Below are positions 16,303 to 24,454 of a DNA stretch of 50,677 nt, one piece after another; within the stretch, counting starts at the first letter, position 1; every line of letters begins with the position of its first letter. The translations under genes and the position numbers were made by a program. Source of the stretch: Streptomyces europaeiscabiei (GTDB lineage: Bacteria; Actinomycetota; Actinomycetes; Streptomycetales; Streptomycetaceae); NCBI RefSeq assembly GCF_001550375.1, contig NZ_LRTR01000606.1, positions 1-50,677 on the forward strand. The letters run 5' to 3'. The notes beneath the pieces were generated by a model. The model worked only from the letters and a program-made list of their open reading frames with translations. It did not search any database and had not been told where the DNA came from.

Positions 16303-16327
16303 TTTTACCGAATGACTTTCAGTAAAA
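16303..16327. promoter_or_regulatory. TetR-type operator candidate
   Basis: Arms TTTTACCGAA (16303-16312) and TTCAGTAAAA (16318-16327) are complementary at 9 of 10 positions around a 5-bp spacer. It lies in the divergent spacer 69 bp from the TetR GTG. The AT-rich arms stand out from the surrounding high-GC sequence. Confidence 0.6.
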
Positions 16328-16362
16328 CTCTTCCCGGCCGTTCGGGTGACCCCTACATTACC

Positions 16363-16379
16363 GAAACCGAATCGGTTTC
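16363..16379. promoter_or_regulatory. Perfect 17-bp palindrome GAAACCGA-A-TCGGTTTC
   Basis: Eight-base arms around a single central base lie 36 bp upstream of the ATG of the amidohydrolase remnant. It could be a second regulator site for the divergent transcript. Confidence 0.5.
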
Positions 16380-16415
16380 AGTTCGGTTGCCGTACAACGG
16401 AAGGGCGTCACTGCC

Positions 16416-16940
16416 ATGCGCGCCGACATCGTGTTCACCGGAGGGACCGTCAGCACCGGGGCCGCCGAGCGCCCCGTGGTCGACGCACTCGCCGTCACGG
16501 GAGGCAGGATCAGTGCGCTCGGCCCGGAACGCGGCGCGCGGCAGTACCAGATCGCCGCCCTGCTCGCCTCCGGCGCACGCGTCTCCCTCGGCAGCGACTG
16601 GCCGGTGACCGATCTCGAACCACTGCGGGGCATCGCCACCGCGGTGACCCGTCAGACGCCCGAGGGGATCCCCGACGGCGGCTGGCTCTCCCAGGAGAGG
16701 ATCGACATCTCGACCGCCCTGGCCGCCTACTCAGCCGGATGCGCCCACCAGGCGTTCGAGGAGGAGGAGTGGGGCGTCCTGCGCCCCGGAATACGCGCCG
16801 ACCTGGTGCTTCTCGCCGCCGACCCGGTCGGGACCGCGCCACGCGACCTCGCAGACCTACCCGTCCTGGGCACCTGGCTCGCCGGACGGCCCACGCACGG
16901 TTTCGACGCCCTCTTCCCCGTTCCTCCCCAGGGACGGTAG
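16416..16940 (+). pseudogene. YtcJ-like amidohydrolase with large in-frame internal deletion
   Basis: The frame is open for 174 residues, but family members have about 500-600. Residues 1-38 are the normal N-terminus (RADIVFTGGTVSTG, VTGGRISALGP). Residues from about 42 are the normal C-terminal part (ALLASGARVSLGSDWPVTDLEP, then GVLRPGIRADLVLLAADP). Everything between is missing, including the HxH metal site, the carboxylated-lysine region and the mid-barrel histidines. The junction is near 16530-16545 and stays in frame. No hydrolase activity is expected. The intact gene probably acted with the downstream permease under the adjacent TetR. Confidence 0.8.
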
Positions 16941-17027
16941 CCGCACGGCACCTTCCGCGGCCGAACCGCTCACCAGGGTCAGCAAGCAACATCCACCTGT
17001 CACCTCGCGCATCACGCGGAGACCTCC

Positions 17028-18515
17028 ATGACCGAGCCCCGAACTTCCCACGCTCCGCAGCAGCCCCCAGCGGCTGCCGGGACGGAGCCGACCGGCCAAC
17101 TGCAGCGGGCCACACTCGGCGTCACCGACATCGTCTTCTTCGTCGTGGCGGCCGCCGCCCCCCTCACCGTGATGGCGGGTATCGCCCCGCTCGCCATCCT
17201 CTTCGGTGGCATCGGCGCCCCGGTCGCCTATCTGACGGTCGGCGTCGTGCTGTGCCTGTTCGCGATCGGTTTCACCGCCATGACGCCCCATATCCGCAAC
17301 GCGGGCGCCTTCTACTCGTACATCGCCCGGGGCCTGGGCCGCCCTGCCGGACTGGGAGCGGCACTGCTGGCGGTGTTCTCCTACAACACCCTGCAGATCG
17401 GCACCTACGGCGCCTTCGGCTTCTTCGCCGCCGGCACCGCGAACGACCTCCTGGGCGTCGACCTGCCCTGGCCGGTCTACGCCTTCGCCGCGATCGCCGT
17501 GGTGTGGTTCCTCGGCTTCCGGTCGATCCACGTGGGCGCCAAGGTCCTCGCCGCCCTGCTGATCGCGGAGACCGCCATCCTGGTGCTGCTGGCCGGCGCG
17601 ATCCTCGTCGAGGGCGGCGCGGACGGCCTGAGCCTGGCCTCCTTCGCCCCCTCCAACGTCTTCACATCAAAGATGAGCGCACCGCTGGGCCTCGCCATCG
17701 CCGCCTTCATCGGTTTCGAGGCCACCGTCCTCTACCGCGAGGAGGCCCGCGATCCCGACCGCACGGTGCCCCGCGCCACCTACCTGGCCGTCGGCTTCCT
17801 CGGCCTCTTCTACACGTTCATCGTCTGGGTCATCGTCCAGGCCTTCGGCGACGACAAAGCCGTCGGGACCGCGGCGCAGAACCCCGCAGAGATGTTCTTC
17901 ACCGCGATGACCCGCTACGTGGGCGACTGGGCCACCGACCTCCAGCGCGTCCTGATCGTGAGCAGCCTCCTGGCCTCCCTGCTCGCCTTCCACAACGCCA
18001 TCACCCGCTACGGCTACGCGCTGTCCGTCGAGGGCGCGGCCCCCGCCCTCCTGGGCCGCATCCACCCCCGGCACGGCTCGCCCTGGATCTCCGGCATCGC
18101 GCAGACCGTGCTGGCGGCCGTGGTCACCGCCGTCTTCGCCGCGATCGGCGCGCACCCGTACAACGAGTTCCTGCTGTGGGTGAACACCCCTGGAGTGGTC
18201 GGAGTCCTCGCGCTGCAGACGCTGGCCGCCTGCGCCGTGGTCGCCTTCTTCCGCCGCAACCCCGATGTCGGCGGAGCGGGACGCCTGCGCACGGTCGCCG
18301 CACCCGCGACCGCCGCGCTCCTCCTGGCCGTGATCACCGTGCTGGTCTGCACCCGCCTCAGTCTCTTCACCGGCGCCCCGCCCCCCGTCAACTGGACGCT
18401 CGTCGCGCTCACCCCGATCGTCTTCACGATCGGCGCGGTCCTCGCGGTGCGGATGGGCCGCAAGCGGCCGGAGGTCTACGCCAGGCTCGCCACCACCGAC
18501 GTCGACTCCGTGTGA
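17028..18515 (+). CDS. APC-superfamily amino acid/amine permease
   Basis: The protein has 495 residues and about 12 hydrophobic helices. After a soluble N-tail, LGVTDIVFFVVAAAAPLTVMAG is the conserved first helix with the substrate-backbone contact region. IRNAGAFYSYIARGLGRPAG is the second family motif, and IAAFIGFEATVLYREEARDPDRTVPRATY is the helix 6 to 7 motif (key GFEA...EE.RDP.RTVPRA). Such permeases bring in amino acids or amines by proton symport. It begins 87 bp after the amidohydrolase remnant on the same strand, so its cargo may have been the substrate or product of that enzyme. A hairpin follows the stop. Confidence 0.92.
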   Translation: MTEPRTSHAPQQPPAAAGTEPTGQLQRATLGVTDIVFFVVAAAAPLTVMAGIAPLAILFGGIGAPVAYLTVGVVLCLFAIGFTAMTPHIRNAGAFYSYIARGLGRPAGLGAALLAVFSYNTLQIGTYGAFGFFAAGTANDLLGVDLPWPVYAFAAIAVVWFLGFRSIHVGAKVLAALLIAETAILVLLAGAILVEGGADGLSLASFAPSNVFTSKMSAPLGLAIAAFIGFEATVLYREEARDPDRTVPRATYLAVGFLGLFYTFIVWVIVQAFGDDKAVGTAAQNPAEMFFTAMTRYVGDWATDLQRVLIVSSLLASLLAFHNAITRYGYALSVEGAAPALLGRIHPRHGSPWISGIAQTVLAAVVTAVFAAIGAHPYNEFLLWVNTPGVVGVLALQTLAACAVVAFFRRNPDVGGAGRLRTVAAPATAALLLAVITVLVCTRLSLFTGAPPPVNWTLVALTPIVFTIGAVLAVRMGRKRPEVYARLATTDVDSV

Positions 18516-18525
18516 CCGACGGGCG

Positions 18526-18561
18526 GGCCCCGTGGCGGGACGAATGATCCGCGACGGGGCC
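18526..18561 (+). terminator. Hairpin after the APC permease
   Basis: GGCCCCGT (18526-18533) pairs with ACGGGGCC (18554-18561), with further inner pairing. It starts 11 bp after the stop. Confidence 0.55.
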
Positions 18562-18791
18562 TGCCGCGCCCGGTGCGGAGTCGACGTCGACTCACGCGAC
18601 ACGGCGCGGGCCGGTTCACGGCGGGCGCTCTCCGCGACCGGTGCGACGTTCACCGCGTCGCGACCCCGTCCCCTCAGCCCCGCGCCGCGGACTCCCGTGT
18701 CCTGTCCGCCGCGAGCAGCGTGGTGAACGGTGCCCCGGATCGCGTGACCGGCTACTGATCCGGGACCGCTCGGGCGCAGTCCGGTACCGGG

Positions 18792-19067
18792 TCAGGGGCG
18801 AGAGTCTTCCTCCAACTTCTCGAAGAAGAACTCGTGCTTGAGGAAGGAGACGTCGTACTCGTGGCCGGACTGCGGCGGCAGCAACTGGGACGCCTGGAAC
18901 AGGCGCCATCCGTCGTGCAGCGCGGCGAGCCCGGTGGCGTAGGGCGGCTCGTCGCTGTCACCCGTCGTCGGACGGGATCGGCCGGTCCCGTCGTACCGGG
19001 ACCAGCCCACGACGTCGGAGTCGAGTGCCGATGTCGAGAGGTACAGGACCAGAACCTGCTGTCTCAC
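18792..19067 (-). CDS. Unknown 91-residue protein coupled to the dioxygenase gene
   Basis: Start GTG 19067 overlaps the TGA of the upstream dioxygenase gene in a GTGA arrangement, and GAGGAG lies just before it. This tight coupling is the main evidence that the frame is real. The protein is hydrophilic, with no signal peptide or membrane segment. It ends in a charged stretch FLKHEFFFEKLEEDSRP and contains GWRLFQASQLLPP, which resembles small DUF proteins that read out a signal or accompany an enzyme. I do not recognise the family. Confidence 0.7.
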   Translation of the reverse strand: MRQQVLVLYLSTSALDSDVVGWSRYDGTGRSRPTTGDSDEPPYATGLAALHDGWRLFQASQLLPPQSGHEYDVSFLKHEFFFEKLEEDSRP

Positions 19068-19882
19068 GCGTGACTCCTCAGGGCCGGCCGGTTACTGACG
19101 CGCGTGACCCAGTACTCGACGTCGAACGACTCGTTGCCGGTCAGGGCCCGCCACAGCAGGACCCGGTTGTAGATCTCCAGCCGGGCGGTGGCCTGCTCGT
19201 ACCAGGGGAAGTACATGTCGAGTTCGGCGGTCACGGCCGGGGCGTGCAGGTCGGTGGTGTCCCAGAGCCGCACCTGCGGCACGGTCGGGTTGAGACGGAG
19301 TTTGTACATGTAGCGACGGCGTGCGGTGTCGTTGCGGCGGCCGCCGTGCCAGATGCCGTGGTGCAGGAGGACGACCGTGCCCGCCGGGCAGGTCAGACGC
19401 GTCTGCCCTCTGAGGTTCTGGACGCGGCCGACGTCCGTCTCGTTGATCCTGCGCAGATGGCTGCCGGGCACGCTGAGCGTGCCGCCCATCTCGGCGGTCA
19501 CCTCGTGCGGGTAGTACATGAGCTGGATGTCGAACGCGTCCGGCCGTACGTCGATGATCGCGTCCCCGTGGAGGGGCTGCGCGTGTCCCTCGTGCGGCTC
19601 GCGTACATGTACCGCATGGTGGTCGACGGTCGGCTCGGGGCCGACCAGGCTCTCGACCGCGCCCGCGACGACCGGCAGGGCGAGCAGGTCGTGGACGAAG
19701 GTGTCCTGCGCGAACGCCTTGCTGAGCGGAGTGCCGTAGGGCACGTCCGGCAGGCCCTCGGTCAGGGTCGCGACGGCCCGTTCATTGATCTCCTGCGGGA
19801 CCACTCCGTCCAGGCGCAGAAATCCCTGCGCGACGAAACTCGCCACCTGAACCGATGTCAGGAGTTGCTTGCTGGTTGACAT
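19064..19882 (-). CDS. Phytanoyl-CoA dioxygenase (PhyH)-like Fe(II)/2-oxoglutarate enzyme
   Basis: The protein has 272 residues. It has the double-stranded beta-helix metal triad: His and Asp in QPLHGDAIID, and a distal His in GIWHGGRRN. SVPGSHLRR is the family strand after the first ligands, and an arginine in the final strand region (RRRYMYKLRL) would hold 2-oxoglutarate. PhyH-family enzymes in actinomycetes hydroxylate or halogen-modify small molecules, often in specialised metabolism. The substrate is unknown. The ATG is at 19882. The following 91-residue gene is translationally coupled. A CCAGTACTGG palindrome lies at 19931-19940 upstream. Confidence 0.88.
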   Translation of the reverse strand: MSTSKQLLTSVQVASFVAQGFLRLDGVVPQEINERAVATLTEGLPDVPYGTPLSKAFAQDTFVHDLLALPVVAGAVESLVGPEPTVDHHAVHVREPHEGHAQPLHGDAIIDVRPDAFDIQLMYYPHEVTAEMGGTLSVPGSHLRRINETDVGRVQNLRGQTRLTCPAGTVVLLHHGIWHGGRRNDTARRRYMYKLRLNPTVPQVRLWDTTDLHAPAVTAELDMYFPWYEQATARLEIYNRVLLWRALTGNESFDVEYWVTRVSNRPALRSHA

Positions 19883-20114
19883 GCGACGAACGTACGTGCC
19901 CCGCCTGGCTCAGTCGTGGGCTGAAATCTTCCAGTACTGGTAATTTTCCATCCTCGTGAAGCTCGTGACACCACGGCTCGACGTGCCGCCCGCCGTGGTC
20001 GGCACCGTCATCGGGGCTATGGCGTCTCCACCAACCACGACGCCTCCCGGCCGCCCGACCTGCCGCAACTGCATCTCTACACCTACTGAGTGCAACAGGG
20101 CGGGGCCGCCGCCG

Positions 20115-21554
20115 TCATCGCACGGGCACCGCGAGGTACTGGTACTCAAGGAACTCTTCGATCCCGACCCGACCGCCCTCGCGGCCCAGCCCGGACTGCT
20201 TGACGCCGCCGAAGGGGGCGGCCGGGTTGGAGACGAGGCCGGTGTTGACGCCGACCATGCCGACCTCCAGACGCTCACTGACCCCCAGGGCGCGGTCCAG
20301 GCCCTCGGTGAAGACGTAGCCGACGAGGCCCCAGGGGGTGTCGTTGGCTCGGCGGATCACCTCGTCCTCGTCGTCGAAGGTGAGGATCGCCGCGACCGGG
20401 CCGAAGATCTCCGTGTCCATCAGGCGGCTGTCGGAGGCGACGTCCGTGAGCACGGTCGGCGGGTAGAAGCAGCCCGGCCCCTCGGGCGTACGGCCGCCGA
20501 CGAGCACCCGGGCGCCGCGCTCCACCGCGTCGGCCACCAGTTCCTCGACCTTGGCCCGTCCGGTCCGGTCGATCAGCGGGCCGACGTCGACGCCGTCCCG
20601 GGTGCCGGGGCCCACGACCAGAGCGCCCATGCGCTCGGCCAGGCGCCGCCCGAACTCCTCCGCCACGGAGCTGTGGACGAAGAAGCGGTTGGCTGCGGTG
20701 CAGGCCTCGCCCATGTTGCGCATCTTGGCGACCATCGCGCCGTCGACCGCCTTGTCCAGGTCGGCGTCCTCGAACACGATGAACGGCGCGTTGCCGCCCA
20801 GCTCCATCGAGGTTCGCACGACCGCCTCCGCGCTCTGGGCGAGCAGCAGGCGCCCGATGTTGGTGGAGCCGGTGAAGGACAGCTTGCGAATCCGCCCGCC
20901 GCGCAGGAGCGGTTCGCACACCTCCCCCGCACGGGAGGTGGTGACGACGTTGAGCACGCCGTCCGGCAGCCCGGCCTCCTTGAGGATCGCGGCGAGAGCC
21001 AGGCTGGAGAGAGGGGTCTGCGGGGCCGGCTTGAGGATCATCGTGCAGCCGGCGGCGATCGCCGGGCCGATCTTGCGGGTGCCCATGGCCAGCGGGAAGT
21101 TCCACGGGGTGATCAGCAGACAGGGGCCGACCGGGCGGCGGGAGAGCAGCATCCGGTTGCGGCCGTCGGGCAGGACGCCGTGTCCGCCGTCGATACGCAC
21201 GGCCTCCTCGGAGAACCAGCGGAAGAACTCGGCCGCGTACGCCACCTCTCCCCTGGCCTCGGCCAGCGGCTTGCCCATCTCGGCCGTCATCAGGTGGGCC
21301 AGCTCGTCGGTGCGCTCGACGATGATCTCGTACGCCCGGCGCAGGATCTCGCTACGGACCCGGGGCGCCGTACGGGCCCACTCCTCCTGCGCCCGGACGG
21401 CCGCCTCCTCCGCACGCTGGGCGTCCTTGGCGCCCGCGTCGGCGACATGGCAGAGGATGTCACCGGTCGCGGGGTCGTCGACGGGCATGGTGGCGCCGTC
21501 CGCGGCGTCCGCCCAGGCCCCGCCGATGAACAACTGCGTGGGTGTGTCGGTCAT
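20115..21554 (-). CDS. gabD: NAD(P)-dependent succinate-semialdehyde dehydrogenase
   Basis: The protein has 479 residues of the aldehyde dehydrogenase superfamily. TPWNFPLAMGTRKIGPAIAAGCTMILKPA is the cofactor-binding Rossmann region (key TPWNFP and KPA). ELGGNAPFIVFEDADL carries the general-base glutamate. GEACTAANRFFV carries the nucleophile cysteine, and GYVFTEGLDRA and PFGGVKQSGLGREGG are late motifs. The pattern EACTAANR and the closing GGVKQSGLGREGG are those of succinate-semialdehyde dehydrogenases. It is the last gene of a three-gene operon after an aminotransferase, and its ATG overlaps the preceding stop (ATGA). Together they would turn GABA into succinate. Confidence 0.92.
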   Translation of the reverse strand: MTDTPTQLFIGGAWADAADGATMPVDDPATGDILCHVADAGAKDAQRAEEAAVRAQEEWARTAPRVRSEILRRAYEIIVERTDELAHLMTAEMGKPLAEARGEVAYAAEFFRWFSEEAVRIDGGHGVLPDGRNRMLLSRRPVGPCLLITPWNFPLAMGTRKIGPAIAAGCTMILKPAPQTPLSSLALAAILKEAGLPDGVLNVVTTSRAGEVCEPLLRGGRIRKLSFTGSTNIGRLLLAQSAEAVVRTSMELGGNAPFIVFEDADLDKAVDGAMVAKMRNMGEACTAANRFFVHSSVAEEFGRRLAERMGALVVGPGTRDGVDVGPLIDRTGRAKVEELVADAVERGARVLVGGRTPEGPGCFYPPTVLTDVASDSRLMDTEIFGPVAAILTFDDEDEVIRRANDTPWGLVGYVFTEGLDRALGVSERLEVGMVGVNTGLVSNPAAPFGGVKQSGLGREGGRVGIEEFLEYQYLAVPVR

Positions 21555-24454
21555 GGCGTTCCTCCTGGTTGATCGGCGGCGGGGTCGAGCAGCTCCGCGA
21601 GGTGCAGGGCCCGGATGCCCCGGTCACCGGCGAGGTGGTCGATCTGGGTGGCGCAGCTGAAACCGTCGGCCACGACGACTGTCGGCACGGCCCCGCCGAC
21701 GGCGTCGATGGCGTCGAGGCGCGGCTTCAGGGCCAGGTCGGCGACGGCCATCGAGGTGTCGTAGTGCTGTTCCTCGAATCCGAAGTTCCCGGCGAGTCCG
21801 CAGCAGCCCTCCGCCTCGTCGACCTTCCGCACGCCGAGGCGGCCGAGCAGGTCGCGGGGGTGGCGGCTCTGGAAGGTGGCGTACTCGTGGCAGTGGGTCT
21901 GCAGGACGACCTGTTCCGGCAGCTCCGGCGGGGTCCAGTCCGGCGCGGCCAGGTCGGTCAGGGCGCCGGTGAGGGTGTGGACGCGGGCCGCGACGCGCCG
22001 GGCGGCCTCGGTGTCGAGCAGTTCGGGCACGTCACGCTTGAGGGCGGCGGCGCAACTGGGTTCGGCCACGATGATGGGCCGGTCGTCGCCGTTGTCCAGG
22101 TGGGCGACCGTACGGGACATGATGCGGCGGGCGGTGGACAGCTGGCCGGTGCTGACCCAGGTCAGGCCGCAGCACAGTCCGTCCTCCGCCGTGCAGGGGA
22201 TGCCGGCGTCGGCGAGCACGCGGCTCGCGGCGCCCGCCACCTCGGGGCGGAAGGCGCGCGTGAAGCTGTCGACGAAGAGCAGGGCCTTCGCCGGTTCGCC
22301 GGTCCTCGCCTTGCGCAGGGCCTGGCGAAGCGCGTGCCGGGAGGCGAAGGCCGGGATCCGGCGCTTCGTGGTCACGCCACCGAGCCGGGCGAGCAGCGTG
22401 CCGAGCGGTCCGCGCAGCAGCGCGTTGATCGGACGGGCGGCGTATCCGGCGAGGGCCGAGGTCAGTGGCAGCCAGCCCAGCGAGTAGTGGGAGCGGGGCC
22501 GGATCCTGCCCTTGTAGTGCTGGTGCAGGAACTCCGCCTTGTACGTGGCCATGTCGACGCCGACCGGACAGTCGCTGGAGCACGCCTTGCAGGACAGGCA
22601 CAGGTCGAGGGCGTCGCGCACCTCCGTCGAGCGCCAGCCGTCCTGGACGAGGTCGCCCCGCGCCATCTCCTGGAGCAGCCGGGCCCGGCCCCGGGTGGAG
22701 TCGGTCTCCTCCCCGGTGGCCCGGTAGCTGGGACACATCACGCCGCCCGTGTCGCTGCGGCACCGGCCGACGCCGACGCAGCGGCCTACCGCGCCCGCGA
22801 AGCCGTCCTCGTCGTGGGGGAAGGAGAAGAGGCTCTCGACGGGCAGCACATCGGAGGGTGTGTGCAGCGCGAGGTCGGCGTCGAGTCGGGCCGGGGCCAC
22901 GATGACACCGGGGTTGAGCAGCCCTTCGGGGTCGAAGATCTCCTTGAAGGCGGCGAAGGTCCGGATCATCCGGTGGCTGTACATGACCTCCAGCAGCTCA
23001 CCGCGTGCCCGTCCGTCCCCGTGCTCGCCCGACAGCGAGCCGCCGTGCGAGACCACGAGCGCGGCCGCCTCGCCGAGGAAGCGGCGGGTCGCAGCCCGGC
23101 CGGTGTGCGTGGCGAGGTCGAAGTCGATGCGCACATGGACGCAGCCCGCGCCGAAGTGGCCGTACAGCACCCCGGTCAGGCCGTGGGAGGCCAGCAGCTT
23201 GCGGAAGTCCCGCAGGTAGGCGGCCAGGTTCTCGGGCGCGACCGCCGCGTCCTCCCAGCCGGGCCACGACTCCCCGCCGTCCACCAGGCGGGCGGCGAGC
23301 CCGGCCCCGTCCTCGCGGACCCGCCACAGCGAGCGCCGTTCGGCAGGGCTCTCGACGACCCGTCCGCCGGTCATCCGGCCCTGGGCCTTGAGCACGTCGA
23401 GCAGTTCGGCGGCACGGGCGTCGACCGCCGCCTGGTCGTCGCCGTCGAGCTCGACGTACAGCCAGGCCCGCCCCTCGGGCAGTCCGGTCACGGAGTCCGG
23501 GCCGCGGCGGGCGCGCATGGTGGCGACGATGGCCTCGTCCATGCCCTCCACGGCGGTGGGGTGCCGGCGCAGGATCTCGGGGACGTCCTCGGCGGCGTCG
23601 ACGACGTCGTCGTAGCCGAGCGTCAGCAGCGTGGAAGCCTGTGCGGTCGCCACCAGGCGGACCGTCGCGGCGGTGACGACCGCACAGGAGCCTTCGGTGC
23701 CCACCAGAGCGCGGGCCATGTCGAAGCCGTGTTCGGGCAGCAGGTGGTGCAGTTGGTAGCCGGAGACCTGACGGGGAACGCGGCCCAGCTCGGTGCGGAT
23801 CGGCGCCAGGTTGGCGTCGATCAGGCGTCGGACGTCCGCTTCGAGGCGGGCGACGCGACGGACCGCGTCCGGGTCGTTCGGGTCGGCCGCGCGCAGGCCC
23901 TTGCCGTCGGCGACGGCTCGCACGCCGTCGGCCGTCACGATCTCCAGCGCCTCGATGTGCGTACTGGTACGCCCGTGCCGCACCGACCGGTTTCCGCACG
24001 CGTCGTTGCCGATCATGCCGCCGAGGGTGCAGCGGCTGTGCGAGGAGGGGTCGGGGCCGAAGGTGAGCCCGTGCAGGGCGGTCGCTCCGCGCAGCGCGTC
24101 GAGGATCACCCCGGCCTCGACCCGCGCGGTGCGCGCCACCGGGTCGATGTCCAGGATCCGGTTCATGTACCGGGAGAAGTCCAGGACCACACCCGGTCCG
24201 ACCGCGTTGCCGGCCATGCTGGTGCCGCCGCCACGCGCGGTGACGGGGACGCCCGCCTCCCGGCAGGCCCGCGCCACCGCGACCACGTCGTCGGCGCTGC
24301 GGGGGAACACCACGGCCCTCGGCGGGACCCGGTAGTTGGAGGCGTCGTAGGCGTAGGGACCGGTGGAGCCCGGGCCCGTCTCCACGCGCAGGCCGTGAGC
24401 GGTCTCGGTGAGCCGCGCGACCAGCGGCTCCAGGACCGTGGTGGTGTCCGTCAT
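21551..24454 (-). CDS. FAD-binding and Fe-S-binding dehydrogenase (D-2-hydroxyacid type), in the gab operon
   Basis: The protein has 967 residues from ATG 24454, which overlaps the upstream aminotransferase stop (ATGA). Domains in order: a PCMH-type FAD-binding domain (about 30-260; PVTARGGGTSMAGNAVGPG, CTLGGMIGNDACGNRS), the FAD-linked oxidase C-terminal domain, a ferredoxin-like cysteine cluster region (CRSDTGGVMCP, LCLSCKACSSDCPVG), and a CCG-type heterodisulphide-reductase-like tail (GLCCGLTWVS, EGCCGLAGNFGF). This is the architecture of D-2-hydroxyglutarate, D-lactate and glycolate dehydrogenase fusions, which oxidise a hydroxyacid and pass electrons to the quinone chain. Its place between gabT and gabD suggests a hydroxyacid tied to semialdehyde metabolism. 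Confidence 0.9.
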   Translation of the reverse strand: MTDTTTVLEPLVARLTETAHGLRVETGPGSTGPYAYDASNYRVPPRAVVFPRSADDVVAVARACREAGVPVTARGGGTSMAGNAVGPGVVLDFSRYMNRILDIDPVARTARVEAGVILDALRGATALHGLTFGPDPSSHSRCTLGGMIGNDACGNRSVRHGRTSTHIEALEIVTADGVRAVADGKGLRAADPNDPDAVRRVARLEADVRRLIDANLAPIRTELGRVPRQVSGYQLHHLLPEHGFDMARALVGTEGSCAVVTAATVRLVATAQASTLLTLGYDDVVDAAEDVPEILRRHPTAVEGMDEAIVATMRARRGPDSVTGLPEGRAWLYVELDGDDQAAVDARAAELLDVLKAQGRMTGGRVVESPAERRSLWRVREDGAGLAARLVDGGESWPGWEDAAVAPENLAAYLRDFRKLLASHGLTGVLYGHFGAGCVHVRIDFDLATHTGRAATRRFLGEAAALVVSHGGSLSGEHGDGRARGELLEVMYSHRMIRTFAAFKEIFDPEGLLNPGVIVAPARLDADLALHTPSDVLPVESLFSFPHDEDGFAGAVGRCVGVGRCRSDTGGVMCPSYRATGEETDSTRGRARLLQEMARGDLVQDGWRSTEVRDALDLCLSCKACSSDCPVGVDMATYKAEFLHQHYKGRIRPRSHYSLGWLPLTSALAGYAARPINALLRGPLGTLLARLGGVTTKRRIPAFASRHALRQALRKARTGEPAKALLFVDSFTRAFRPEVAGAASRVLADAGIPCTAEDGLCCGLTWVSTGQLSTARRIMSRTVAHLDNGDDRPIIVAEPSCAAALKRDVPELLDTEAARRVAARVHTLTGALTDLAAPDWTPPELPEQVVLQTHCHEYATFQSRHPRDLLGRLGVRKVDEAEGCCGLAGNFGFEEQHYDTSMAVADLALKPRLDAIDAVGGAVPTVVVADGFSCATQIDHLAGDRGIRALHLAELLDPAADQPGGTP

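Noticed and set aside
18578..18593. Perfect 16-bp palindrome GAGTCGACGTCGACTC
   Set aside because: It lies after the APC permease terminator and not upstream of any gene; chance is possible in GC-rich DNA.
19931..19940. Palindrome CCAGTACTGG upstream of the PhyH gene
   Set aside because: Ten bases only, with non-matching flanks; not enough to call an operator.
20014..20088. A plus-strand tail reading GYGVSTNHDASR...LHLYTY then stop
   Set aside because: It looks coding, but is only about 24 residues, has no start and no recognised family; may be a gene remnant.
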